Positions 6,617-14,507 of a DNA stretch of 18,215 nucleotides are shown here, piece after piece. Where the stretch lies: the NCBI GenBank assembly GCA_002440765.1, contig DJVC01000132.1:1-18215 (forward strand). Direction: 5' to 3'. The stretch's first letter is position 1, and each line of letters starts with the position of its first letter. Origin of the DNA: a bacterium UBP3_UBA6266 (GTDB lineage Bacteria > Auribacterota > UBA6266). The notes under the pieces were generated by a model. That model had not been told where the DNA came from. It made no database searches and saw nothing but the letters and a program-made list of their open reading frames with translations. Made by a program: the position numbers and the translations under genes.

Positions 6617-7414
6617 TCAGTTTCCTTCAACCAGGCTCTTTATATACTCCTCAGTTGAATCTTTAGCCGAGACGGAAGCGGCTTCAAGGGAGCCGCCAAT
6701 AAATTGCTGGACATAAGGGTTAGCGGAATTTTTTATCTCGTCAGGCGCCCCGCAGGCTATAACGCGGCCCTTAAACAGAACAGCCATTTTATCGGCTATC
6801 CGAAAAGCGCTTTTCATTTCATGTGTTACCACAACGGATGTCATGCCCAGCTTTTTGCTCAAATCCATTATCAAACGGTCTATTACGGCGGCTACTATCG
6901 GGTCAAGCCCGGCGCCGGGTTCATCATAGAATACAATTGACGGATCCAGCGCTATCGCTCTCGCCAGCGCGGCTCTTTTTTTCATGCCGCCGCTTAATTC
7001 CGACGGCATTTTCTTTTCAAAACCCGCCAGGCCGACCTGGGCTAATTTCATTTTAACCATTATATCGATAATCTTCTTATCAAGATGCGTGTGTTCTGTC
7101 AAAGGAAGCGCTACATTCTGCGCCAGAGTAAGGGAATTAAGCAACGCGCCGCCCTGATAAAGCATCCCGAATTTCAGGCGGACTCTATCCATTTCAGAAT
7201 CATTCAAATGGACTATTTCTTCTCCGTCGATAAAAACCTCTCCGCTGCCCGGCTTTAGCTGCCCTATCATAATTTTAAGCAATGTGCTCTTTCCGCAACC
7301 GCTGCCGCCCATTATCACCATAGTTTCGCCTTTTTCCACGGTGAGATTGACACCGTCAAGGACTTTACGGTTATCAAACACTTTTTGAACATCTTTTACT
7401 TCCAGTATCGACAT
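6617..7414 (-). CDS. mlaF: MlaF-type ABC transporter ATPase (phospholipid/lipid transport)
   Basis: The 265-aa protein carries Walker A GGSGCGKS (36-43), Q-loop near Gln87, ABC signature LSGGM (140-144), Walker B VFYDEP (161-166), D-loop GAGLDP and switch His198. The LYQGGALLNSLT and FYDEPGAGLDP segments are typical of the MlaF/Ttg2A/Mkl group, which energises MCE-type lipid transport across the envelope. It follows the MlaE-type permease by 8 nt with Shine-Dalgarno GGTGAG before the ATG, so the two are translated as a pair. The substrate-binding MCE protein (MlaD) normally encoded next is absent; the histidine kinase comes instead. Confidence 0.92.
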   Translation of the reverse strand: MSILEVKDVQKVFDNRKVLDGVNLTVEKGETMVIMGGSGCGKSTLLKIMIGQLKPGSGEVFIDGEEIVHLNDSEMDRVRLKFGMLYQGGALLNSLTLAQNVALPLTEHTHLDKKIIDIMVKMKLAQVGLAGFEKKMPSELSGGMKKRAALARAIALDPSIVFYDEPGAGLDPIVAAVIDRLIMDLSKKLGMTSVVVTHEMKSAFRIADKMAVLFKGRVIACGAPDEIKNSANPYVQQFIGGSLEAASVSAKDSTEEYIKSLVEGN

Positions 7415-7422
7415 AATCTCAC

Positions 7423-8214
7423 CTAAATAAAATAGAACCAGGCATTGAATAAACAGTCAATAATTATTATAAAAATTATAGACTGGACAACGGACTGCGT
7501 AGTTGAAATACCTACGCCGGCCGCTCCCCCCCTGACGGTCAATCCCTGATAACAACCTATCAGAGCAATCATCACGGCAAAAGCAACGCTTTTTAAAAGA
7601 CCCGTCCATATATCTTTAAAAACCATATAATCAAAAGTAAGTTTTATATAGAAGGAAGAATCAATATGAAGATTAAACCTTCCGATAACATATCCGCCTG
7701 CCATGCCTACGACATTAGCAACTACGGTTAAACACGGAAGCATTATCAAGAGAGCAATCAAACGCGGGGCAACGAGAAACCTGATCGGCTTAAGAGCCAT
7801 TGTTTCCAGAGCATCTATTTCCTCGGAAACCGTCATAGTGCCGATTTCGGCTGTGATTGCGGCTCCAACACGCGAAGCAACGACAATGGCCGCAAGGAAA
7901 GGTCCCAATTCTCTTGTAAATGATACTCCCACAAGGCCGGCCATCAACTCCTGACTGCCCACCTGTTTCAGCTGATAAGATGTAAGCATTGCCAGCGTAA
8001 TACCGAAAAAGAAATTTACCAGCGCAACTATGGGAACGGAACCTATTCCTATAAGATTCATCTGATCCGCAACATATTTCATTTTACACGGCTGGCCTTT
8101 AAAAGGGGCAATGAATATCCAATATAAGACTTCCCTGAAAATTTTCCAGACACTGCCCGTGTGCTTGGTAAAATTAATCGCGGACCGTCCGATCTTACCT
8201 GCAAATTCTCTCAT
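7423..8214 (-). CDS. mlaE: MlaE-type lipid ABC transporter permease
   Basis: The protein of 263 aa has an amphipathic N-terminal helix and about five membrane helices. Its hallmark stretch TRELGPFLAAIVVASRVGAA, followed by a conserved E-I-G-T-M loop and EIDALETM, defines the MlaE/YrbE family, inner membrane partner of MlaF. I place the start at ATG 8214: AAGGAG (8222-8227) lies 7 nt upstream, whereas the TTG one codon earlier would have only 4 nt. The Shine-Dalgarno overlaps the stop of the STAS gene, indicating coupled translation with it. In E. coli the STAS protein MlaB binds MlaF, so the STAS neighbour might belong to this transporter. Confidence 0.93.
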   Translation of the reverse strand: MREFAGKIGRSAINFTKHTGSVWKIFREVLYWIFIAPFKGQPCKMKYVADQMNLIGIGSVPIVALVNFFFGITLAMLTSYQLKQVGSQELMAGLVGVSFTRELGPFLAAIVVASRVGAAITAEIGTMTVSEEIDALETMALKPIRFLVAPRLIALLIMLPCLTVVANVVGMAGGYVIGRFNLHIDSSFYIKLTFDYMVFKDIWTGLLKSVAFAVMIALIGCYQGLTVRGGAAGVGISTTQSVVQSIIFIIIIDCLFNAWFYFI

Positions 8215-8221
8215 CAATCTG

Positions 8222-8227
8222 CTCCTT
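8222..8227 (-). promoter_or_regulatory. Ribosome binding site that sets the mlaE start
   Basis: AAGGAG spaced 7 nt before ATG 8214 and only 4 nt before TTG 8217 favours the ATG. It overlaps the TAA of the preceding STAS gene. Confidence 0.7.
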
Positions 8228-8564
8228 AGGAAGAGAATGACCTTACTGCTTCATCCCTTGTTTCATAAATAGCGAATATGGAATCCAGTTTGGCTATTTC
8301 AAAGATCCCTCTTGTCGTATCGTTCATACCGCACAACTTAAGGAATCCGCCATACCTGTGCATTTTTTGGAAGACTTCTATTAACGTCGCAAGCCCCGCG
8401 CTGCTTATATATTTTACATCCGCAAGGTCAACAACAAGCTTTTTATTTTCCTCTTTAAGAACACCCGCAAAAAAATCTCTGGCTTTAGGAGAAGTATGTG
8501 AATCCATATCACCTTTGAGCAGTACAAGTTCGATATCGCCTTCGGACTTTCTTTCAAATTCCAT
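8226..8564 (-). CDS. STAS-domain anti-sigma factor antagonist (RsbV/SpoIIAA-like; possibly MlaB-like)
   Basis: The 112-aa product is a single STAS domain: beta strand IELVLLKGDMD, then KLVVDLADVKYISSAGLATL, where Ser54/Ser55 sit at the phosphoacceptor position of RsbV/SpoIIAA proteins. In partner switching, the unphosphorylated antagonist captures the RsbW-type kinase and frees its sigma factor or other target; the PP2C phosphatase resets it. The kinase gene ends 31 nt upstream and the phosphatase precedes that, supporting this role. The mlaE start follows by 11 nt, so an alternative or added role as the MlaB subunit of the lipid transporter is open. Shine-Dalgarno GTGAGG precedes the ATG. 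Confidence 0.92.
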   Translation of the reverse strand: MEFERKSEGDIELVLLKGDMDSHTSPKARDFFAGVLKEENKKLVVDLADVKYISSAGLATLIEVFQKMHRYGGFLKLCGMNDTTRGIFEIAKLDSIFAIYETRDEAVRSFSS

Positions 8565-8595
8565 AGCAACCTCACAATGTTATAAAAACTATTTA

Positions 8596-9048
8596 TTAAT
8601 TTTTCTTTGCTTTACTGCCGCCGTTTTTTACATGCTTGACCATTATCAACTCGGTTCCGTCAGCATCATCACGGATAACATATTGTACACTATCCATTAT
8701 TTTTTTCATAAAGTAAATTCCGAGTCCGCCCGGTCTTATTTCGTCCAGCTCTCTACCCTTCATCTTTTCGGGATGGACTTTCCGCCCGTAATCCTTTAGA
8801 ACCACCTCTATCCCGTTATTGAGCAATGACAGCTTAATAAAAATATCTTTTGTGCTGTCTCCGTTATAGGCGTGTTTAATGATATTAGCACAGGCTTCGT
8901 CTACCGCAAGAACAATATCCGCGATATCATGTGAGGCAAAACCCGCGAGAGAAGATATCTCTTCCACCATCGTCCTCACGAGACGCAGATATTTATCGTC
9001 GCTCTTTATTTGCAGGAGAACCTGATTTTGTCCGATATTGACTTCCAT
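8596..9048 (-). CDS. RsbW/SpoIIAB-type serine kinase (anti-sigma factor HATPase)
   Basis: The 150-aa protein is a stand-alone GHKL ATPase. N box DEACANIIKHAY (50-61, Glu51 and Asn55), G1-like DYGRKV (86-91) and the G2 segment RPGGLGIYFMKKIMD (105-119) are visible. It ends with a short basic tail. Such kinases phosphorylate a STAS antagonist on Ser and bind a sigma factor or another effector. No sigma factor gene lies in this window, so its target may be encoded elsewhere. The gene sits between the phosphatase (24 nt upstream) and the STAS protein. No Shine-Dalgarno is seen before ATG 9048; a perfect 18-bp palindrome occupies that gap. Confidence 0.92.
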   Translation of the reverse strand: MEVNIGQNQVLLQIKSDDKYLRLVRTMVEEISSLAGFASHDIADIVLAVDEACANIIKHAYNGDSTKDIFIKLSLLNNGIEVVLKDYGRKVHPEKMKGRELDEIRPGGLGIYFMKKIMDSVQYVIRDDADGTELIMVKHVKNGGSKAKKN

Positions 9049-9050
9049 AG

Positions 9051-9068
9051 TTAATATAGCTATATTAA
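9051..9068. repeat. Perfect 18-bp palindrome in front of the kinase gene
   Basis: TTAATATAGCTATATTAA is its own reverse complement. It lies in the 24-nt gap between the phosphatase stop codon (9073) and the kinase ATG (9048), where the ribosome site should be. It could be a protein-binding site or an mRNA hairpin limiting kinase translation. Low complexity makes chance possible. Confidence 0.55.
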
Positions 9069-9072
9069 ATCT

Positions 9073-10362
9073 CTATTTAATTGTTGCCGCAATCAAAGTT
9101 AAATCATCGTGCTGCGGAACATCCCTGGAAAATGTTTTAACCTCATCAAGTATATATTGAATTATCTCGCCGGCGTCAAGTTTTTTATGTTTAATGAGAA
9201 CCTTCAGCTTTTCCTCTCCGAACTCATCTCCCTTTGCGTTTCTCGCTTCCGTTATCCCATCGGTATAACCTATGATTGTCTCTCCCGCATTGATTTTTGC
9301 AACGGACTGCTCATATTTGACTCCCGGCATTATTCCCGCCGGCAGCCCGGTCCGGCATAATAGTTCCCTGATTTCACCATCCGCTCCGCGAATGACAAAA
9401 GGGTGATGCCCCGCATTGGCGAAAGTAATTACTTTTTCCTTATAATCCAATATTCCTATCAAAAGAGTTATAAACATCCCAAGCATGCTCTGTTCGACAA
9501 GGGCATTATTTATTTCTTCCATAAGTTTCCCGACACCTTTAAAAAGCGAAGCGTGGAACCTTATTTCGCTCATTGCCCTAACCATAAAAAGAGCGGCGGG
9601 GACTCCTTTGCCGGAAACATCGCCTATAACCAGCCCAACTTTACCGCCGCCAAAATCCAGAAAATCGTAAAAGTCCCCTCCCAGTTCAAGAGCGGGAATA
9701 TTCCTTGCACTTAAAATAAGGTCTTCATATGAGGGAAATTCCGAAGGAAGAAAATTCTGCTGTATCTGATGGCCTATTTCAAGTTCATGTTCAACCCTCT
9801 GCCTTTCAAGAAGCCTCTTATGCATTCTGGCGTTTTCAACCGCTATCGCAACCATGCTTGAGAATGATTCGAGCAACTCCCTGTCTTCATCATCGAATCC
9901 TTCTTTCTCTATGGGATTTAATACCTGCAAAACCCCTATGGTTTTATCTTTGGCAGTTAAAGGGACACACAGTATAGCCCTGGTTTTAAATCCGGAATGC
10001 TCATCGGCGCCTTTAAAGTGTCTTGAATCATTTTCAACGTCATTAATTATAAGAGGCTTCTGTTCCTTGGCAACCCATCCTCCGATACCCTGCCCTTTCC
10101 GAAGCCTTATTTCCTTGATTTTTTCACCGGCATCTCCGTGCGCTATTTTAAAGACCAGTTCATCTGTCTTTTCATCGAGCAGCATCAATGCGCTTGCTTC
10201 GACATTCATTATGTTTTCCGCAACTTTCATGGCGCGGTCAAGAAGTTCATTGATATCAAGCGTTGAGTTAATTATGCCGCCGACAGTGATAAGCTTTTTC
10301 AGGTCGGATACCTTGCGCCGGAGTTTCTTTAATGAAGCGGATTCTTTGTCCTTGTCTTTCAA
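9073..10362 (-). CDS. GAF-domain PP2C-family serine phosphatase (RsbU/SpoIIE-type)
   Basis: The 429-aa protein has a charged coiled-coil start (1-25), a GAF domain (about 37-178), a linker helix, and a SpoIIE/RsbU-type PP2C domain (about 210-428). Metal-binding Asp residues lie in GGDFYD (230), IGDVSGKG (248), GYTDGITEA (368) and HDDLTLIA (419-420), so the enzyme looks active. Its role would be to dephosphorylate the STAS protein in response to a ligand sensed by GAF; GAF domains often bind cyclic nucleotides, and an adenylate cyclase is encoded directly upstream, but binding here is inference. The start is TTG at 10362, overlapping the cyclase stop (TTGA), without a clear Shine-Dalgarno, so it depends on coupling. 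Confidence 0.94.
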   Translation of the reverse strand: MKDKDKESASLKKLRRKVSDLKKLITVGGIINSTLDINELLDRAMKVAENIMNVEASALMLLDEKTDELVFKIAHGDAGEKIKEIRLRKGQGIGGWVAKEQKPLIINDVENDSRHFKGADEHSGFKTRAILCVPLTAKDKTIGVLQVLNPIEKEGFDDEDRELLESFSSMVAIAVENARMHKRLLERQRVEHELEIGHQIQQNFLPSEFPSYEDLILSARNIPALELGGDFYDFLDFGGGKVGLVIGDVSGKGVPAALFMVRAMSEIRFHASLFKGVGKLMEEINNALVEQSMLGMFITLLIGILDYKEKVITFANAGHHPFVIRGADGEIRELLCRTGLPAGIMPGVKYEQSVAKINAGETIIGYTDGITEARNAKGDEFGEEKLKVLIKHKKLDAGEIIQYILDEVKTFSRDVPQHDDLTLIAATIK

Positions 10363-12296
10363 CCTTTTATACCCTTTACACAGAAAATCTTTACCTTTTT
10401 GTCTTTTCCTTTAACCGCAACTTCATCTAAAAAGTCTACTTCAAATTCACCCTTAATACAATCATAAGTTGTCTCTGTGATAATTATGCCAAAAGGGTAT
10501 TTGCGCGTTAATCCCTCAACTCTGGATGCCAGGTTAACATTATCCCCTATAACGGTGTAATCATATATCTGGCTTGAGCCCATATTCCCTACCATCATGG
10601 GCCCCGTATTTATTCCGATACCCATATCAATGGTTTCCAGTCCTTTCTCGGAAAAATCGGTGTGCAGAAGTTTCAGCTCTTTCATCATATCCAATGCCGT
10701 CAGGATCGCAAGCCTGGCATGGTCTTTCTGCTCCACGGGAGCATTCCAAAAGGCCATAATCGCATCACCTATGTATTTGTCTACAGTCCCGTTACGGGAA
10801 ATTATCACCCTTGTCATGCGGTCAAGATACTCATTAAGCACCGGGACGACCTCATCCGGAGATCGTTTTTCACAGTAAGAGGTAAAGCCTCTTATGTCGG
10901 AAAAAAGGACCGTCATGTTTTTTCTTTCTCCGTGAAGCTTCAGTTTCGAGGGGTCCTTCAGAAGCATATCCATAATATTTTTTGATATATACCTTCCAAG
11001 AACCTTTTTTATATATCTTTTATCTTTTGTTTCAATCACATGTTTATAGACAACGGACCCGCCGAAACATATGCTCATTGCGGTATAAGGGATAACTGTA
11101 TTAACATAAATATTAAAATCGCTGAACAGGTAAAAAGAAAGCGCGACAAAAAAACATGCGCTCAGGACACTGAGAGGAACGTATATCCAGAACCGGTACG
11201 GGATATTGACAGCTCCGATTACAACAGCAAGCAGGAATGTTATCAAAACACCGTACAAAAACGGAGTCTTTACTATAAAATCCCGCTCTAAGACGGTATT
11301 CAAAGCATTGGCATGGACCAGAAGAAGAGGAACCTTATTTGAAGAAATGGGTATAAGACCCAAATCATCGCCGCCTGTTATGCCGGCGCCGTATATAATG
11401 ATTTTTTTAGAGTAATCCCCGGGGTAAACAACCGGCGGTATATTTTCGCTTAACTGGCTGTCCGCCTTAATGATCTGAATAGCCGGGTCACCTTTAAAAT
11501 CTTTCGTGGAACCCCTGAAATTAACCGGCATACAATATTTGTCATCCGTCGGAATCCTGACAGAAGTGCCCTTTATGGAAATAATATTGCCGGTAAGTTC
11601 AATGTCTTTGGAATTCCTGTTAAAATGTCTCAAGAGAATGGCAAGTATAAATGAAGGATATACTTTTCCCGAATAACTTATAAGCATGGGCAGCCTTCTT
11701 ACAATACCGTCCGAATCTTCGGGCGCGTTTACAAATCCCAAAAAGCCCGAACCGGCAATTTCAGTCACGGGAAGCTGCACGGCATCAGATTTAATTATAC
11801 CCCGAAGGGTTTCCTGCACGGCGTCAACAGCAAAGCCGCCGGTTAACAAATCATCTCCTTCCTCCACATAATCTCTGTAGAGAGAGATATCCATGTCCTT
11901 TTCAATCTTAAAATAATACGGCCAGACAACCCTGTTGTTTAAAAGTTTGGTAAAATAGATAATATTATCAAGACCGTATTTCTTTTTCTCATAGTATTCG
12001 AATCTTATATCAAAACCGACCGCCGACGGGTTTGTCCTGGACAGAAACTGGAGAACCTGGGCATGGTTGGTCCACGGCCACGGCCACTTGCTGTCCCCCA
12101 TCCGGATAGACTGGTCGTCTACAACTATCAGCCTTATCTTATCCGATATTCTTATACCCGCATTAACCCTCATTTTATAATCGTATATCCTGTTTTCCAG
12201 ACCTTTAATGGGTTCAAGCATACAGAAAAAATAAGCAAAAATACATGAAACAAGGGGAATAAAAAAACATAGGACAAGATATTTTTTTACGTTCAT
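10359..12296 (-). CDS. CHASE2-domain membrane class III adenylate cyclase
   Basis: The 645-aa protein has an N-terminal membrane helix (about 7-26), an extracytoplasmic CHASE2 sensor (about 30-335, with WPWPWTNHAQVL and GFDIRF), three membrane helices (about 345-362, 370-390, 397-415) and a C-terminal cyclase domain (about 455-642). Metal Asp467 (FSDIRGF) and Asp511 (GDAIMAFW), adenine-specifying Lys507 (TVDKYIGD) and Asp585 (TVIGDNVNLASR), and Asn588/Arg592 are all present, so ATP to cAMP is expected. It is the first gene of the long minus-strand operon and probably senses an envelope signal. TATAAT lies at 12326-12331, about 30 nt upstream of the ATG; no Shine-Dalgarno is evident. Confidence 0.94.
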   Translation of the reverse strand: MNVKKYLVLCFFIPLVSCIFAYFFCMLEPIKGLENRIYDYKMRVNAGIRISDKIRLIVVDDQSIRMGDSKWPWPWTNHAQVLQFLSRTNPSAVGFDIRFEYYEKKKYGLDNIIYFTKLLNNRVVWPYYFKIEKDMDISLYRDYVEEGDDLLTGGFAVDAVQETLRGIIKSDAVQLPVTEIAGSGFLGFVNAPEDSDGIVRRLPMLISYSGKVYPSFILAILLRHFNRNSKDIELTGNIISIKGTSVRIPTDDKYCMPVNFRGSTKDFKGDPAIQIIKADSQLSENIPPVVYPGDYSKKIIIYGAGITGGDDLGLIPISSNKVPLLLVHANALNTVLERDFIVKTPFLYGVLITFLLAVVIGAVNIPYRFWIYVPLSVLSACFFVALSFYLFSDFNIYVNTVIPYTAMSICFGGSVVYKHVIETKDKRYIKKVLGRYISKNIMDMLLKDPSKLKLHGERKNMTVLFSDIRGFTSYCEKRSPDEVVPVLNEYLDRMTRVIISRNGTVDKYIGDAIMAFWNAPVEQKDHARLAILTALDMMKELKLLHTDFSEKGLETIDMGIGINTGPMMVGNMGSSQIYDYTVIGDNVNLASRVEGLTRKYPFGIIITETTYDCIKGEFEVDFLDEVAVKGKDKKVKIFCVKGIKG

Positions 12297-12325
12297 ATTT
12301 CAAAAGAATATCACAGAAAAAGTCG

Positions 12326-12331
12326 ATTATA
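12326..12331 (-). promoter_or_regulatory. Candidate -10 of the cyclase operon
   Basis: A consensus TATAAT lies about 30 nt upstream of the cyclase ATG, in the divergent region. No convincing -35 was found at 16-18 bp, so an activator-dependent promoter or chance match are both possible. Confidence 0.4.
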
Positions 12332-12348
12332 CAGTTTTAATTAAATGC

Positions 12349-12377
12349 TTGTGGGAAATATATATTAAAGATATTAT
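12349..12377 (+). promoter_or_regulatory. Candidate promoter of the FecR-domain gene
   Basis: TTGTGG (12349-12354), a 17-bp spacer and TATTAT (12372-12377) form a fair sigma70-type promoter, with a start near 12384 and a leader of about 38 nt. The surrounding sequence is AT-rich with several TATA-like repeats, so the exact choice is uncertain. The 12297-12421 gap serves both divergent operons. Confidence 0.45.
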
Positions 12378-12421
12378 ATATACAATCAGTTTAACGCCGG
12401 GATTTTAATATTTTTCAGTTT

Positions 12422-13738
12422 ATGAAAAAAATCGCGTATACAACAATATTTATAATACTTTGCATGCCTGCATATGCCGGTATAAATGTAACCGGTGTTA
12501 CAGGAACAGTTAAGTCGCGCTTGCCTTCTTCCGAATCATGGGATATGCTGAAAAAGGGAAAAAGCATAACAAAGGGCGACATAATCAAAACAGAATCTTT
12601 ATCATTCACAGACTTGCTTTTCGAACAGGATAACCGTTTCAGAATAATGGAAAACACGGAAGTCGAAGTTTCCTCAATAAATGACCCTCAAGCCCTGGAA
12701 AACGGGAAGGTGATAAAACTTCTCAGCCTGAACCTGTACAACGGCGCCATCGGCGCGAAGCTTGATAAACTTCCCGAAAAGACAAGAGTAGATATAGAAA
12801 CGCCTTCGGCGGTGGCGGGAGCACTGGGCACCGGCTTCACAGTCAAAACGGAGAAAGAGACTTCCAACACCACTGTTTCCGTAATAGAAAACCGGGTATT
12901 AATCTCAAGCAGCGATTCTCCCGATAAGACAGTAACAGCGGATGCTTTCAGGCAGGTAAATGTATCCCCATGGAAATATACTAATCTGGCGGCAACAGGA
13001 ACGGGAATATTATCAGAATCCATTCTGGGAAAACAAAACGTGGAAAACATGAAAGGCGCCATTGTAATTAAATCATCCGGAACAGGAGTTGATGAAGCCG
13101 AAGCAAAAAGCATGGCTCTCATCGCTCTCTGTGAAAAGATATACTCAATAAAACTATCCGGTGAAAAAACGATATCTGATATTCTTTATCACGACCGGAA
13201 TGCCGCGCGAAAACTCCTTGAAGCCGTTTCCAACGCCGAAATCAAAGGATCTTCGGCTAACGGTAAAAACAGTTCTACTGTCTTTGCTGAAATACAGCTG
13301 GGAACAATAGAGAATATTGTCGGCCGGAAAATACCGTCTGTCCAGATGCCCGTTTATAAGATAACCTTAAAGGAATACGGTGACAAGTTCGGAGCGCTTG
13401 CAAGGGTTACAACAAGAAGGTCCGCTTTGGTTGACAGTTACAGGCGCCTGGCAGAAAAAATATACGGCACAGTAATAGATTCCAAAACAACACTGAATGA
13501 TTACGCAATATCGAATGACTCAATCAGACAGAAGGTGGAAGGCGTGGTAAAAGGAGCGGTTATAAACAAAGAAAGTTATTTTTCCGACGGCTCGGTAAGT
13601 ATCGCATGCGGTATAACAGGATTAAAGGTAGTCTCCGAAGTTAATTCCGTAAGCCCTGATGTAAACTTCGGGGAAAATTACGTCTCTTCTCCCGAAAATA
13701 TATCATATGAATCTTTTTCCGTTATATATAACTATTAA
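12422..13738 (+). CDS. Secreted FecR-domain protein with two LPP20/FlgT_N-like repeats
   Basis: The 438-aa protein starts with a signal peptide (MKKIAYTTIFIILCMPAYA, cut near residue 19). Residues about 22-165 form a FecR-type domain with the marker TPSAVAGALGTGF (128-140). Two LPP20/FlgT_N-like modules follow, at about 209-300 and 326-400. The second (DSYRRLAEKIYGTVIDSKTT, then a FSDGSVSI strand) closely parallels the protein at 17789-18215. Classic FecR proteins are membrane anti-sigma factors, but this one has a signal peptide and no inner-membrane helix or FecI partner, so it is better seen as a periplasmic scaffold or wall-linked protein; its exact role is unknown. No Shine-Dalgarno precedes the ATG. 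The DUF3307-like gene follows by 11 nt. Confidence 0.85.
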   Translation: MKKIAYTTIFIILCMPAYAGINVTGVTGTVKSRLPSSESWDMLKKGKSITKGDIIKTESLSFTDLLFEQDNRFRIMENTEVEVSSINDPQALENGKVIKLLSLNLYNGAIGAKLDKLPEKTRVDIETPSAVAGALGTGFTVKTEKETSNTTVSVIENRVLISSSDSPDKTVTADAFRQVNVSPWKYTNLAATGTGILSESILGKQNVENMKGAIVIKSSGTGVDEAEAKSMALIALCEKIYSIKLSGEKTISDILYHDRNAARKLLEAVSNAEIKGSSANGKNSSTVFAEIQLGTIENIVGRKIPSVQMPVYKITLKEYGDKFGALARVTTRRSALVDSYRRLAEKIYGTVIDSKTTLNDYAISNDSIRQKVEGVVKGAVINKESYFSDGSVSIACGITGLKVVSEVNSVSPDVNFGENYVSSPENISYESFSVIYNY

Positions 13739-13749
13739 ATGAGGAATAT

Positions 13750-14505
13750 ATGTTTATTTTTTTGAGATTGATTCTGGCCCATCTGCTGGCTGACTTTCCC
13801 TTCCAGACCTCGGAAATTTACAGGCTCAAAATAAGAAATTTCCAGGGCCAGGTCCTGCACGGCATGATAGTAGCTGTCGTTTCGCTTTTCATTCTGCTTC
13901 CTTTTGCGAACAATATATGGGTCTGGGCAATATGTTTTTTTATAGGCATTACTCACGCAATAACAGACTGGGCAAAAGTTCTCTGGACTAACAGGCAAAA
14001 AAATGGCAACCATTTCACGGGATTTATACTGGATCAGATAATACATATCTCAGTTAACTTTGCCGTTTTTGTCACGCCTCTTAAAACAATCACTTCCGCA
14101 AACACCCAAAGCATACTGTTCAATACAATCTACAACAACAATAACCATATTATTTATGCCATATCGTATGTAATCGTCACTTTCGGATTAACTTATTTTA
14201 TCGACACATTCAAAATGACATATTTCAAGGATACATATAAATCAATAAGCACAAAGGAAGAAATCACAGGACTGTCTTCGAGAGGCGTAATTCTGACATC
14301 CATCATTGTAACCGGTAACTTTTATCTTTTTATACCGCTGATTATTGCGGGTGAAATGTATTTAGTGAAGCCGATGGCGCTAAAGAACAGGATTGCCGAC
14401 CTTCTCCTTGGCACGGCGCCGACAATTTTTATCGGCATAATATTGCGCCATTGCCTGGAAGAAATCTCCACATGCGGGGTTTGCGGCATATTCAATGTCC
14501 TTTGA
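13750..14505 (+). CDS. DUF3307-like polytopic membrane protein
   Basis: The 251-aa protein opens with LILAHLLADFPFQTSEIYRL, the layout of the DUF3307 family (His, Asp and Gln in the first helix), followed by VLHGMI and THAITDWAKVLW. It has about six hydrophobic helices with conserved-looking His and Asp residues inside the membrane (His11, Asp15, His38, His and Asp near 70-75). No biochemical role is known for the family. Shine-Dalgarno GAGG lies 5 nt before the ATG, and the short gap after the FecR-domain gene suggests cotranscription. The gene ends only 2 bp from the end of the convergent CsgG-family gene. Confidence 0.75.
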   Translation: MFIFLRLILAHLLADFPFQTSEIYRLKIRNFQGQVLHGMIVAVVSLFILLPFANNIWVWAICFFIGITHAITDWAKVLWTNRQKNGNHFTGFILDQIIHISVNFAVFVTPLKTITSANTQSILFNTIYNNNNHIIYAISYVIVTFGLTYFIDTFKMTYFKDTYKSISTKEEITGLSSRGVILTSIIVTGNFYLFIPLIIAGEMYLVKPMALKNRIADLLLGTAPTIFIGIILRHCLEEISTCGVCGIFNVL

Positions 14506-14507
14506 AG

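Noticed and set aside
8278..8799. Plus-strand open frame of 173 aa opposite STAS and kinase genes
   Set aside because: It spans two real genes in antisense and has no recognisable domain.
9854..10414. Plus-strand open frame of 186 aa opposite the GAF-PP2C gene
   Set aside because: Low-complexity Ser-rich product typical of antisense frames; the minus-strand protein has full catalytic motifs.
12355..12390. TATA-rich stretch as replication origin or attachment site
   Set aside because: Only AT-rich promoter-like sequence between divergent genes; no DnaA boxes, direct repeats or integrase nearby.
12422..13738. FecR-domain protein as anti-sigma factor of a FecI/FecR pair
   Set aside because: It has a cleavable signal peptide, no inner-membrane helix after the N-terminus and no sigma factor gene next to it.
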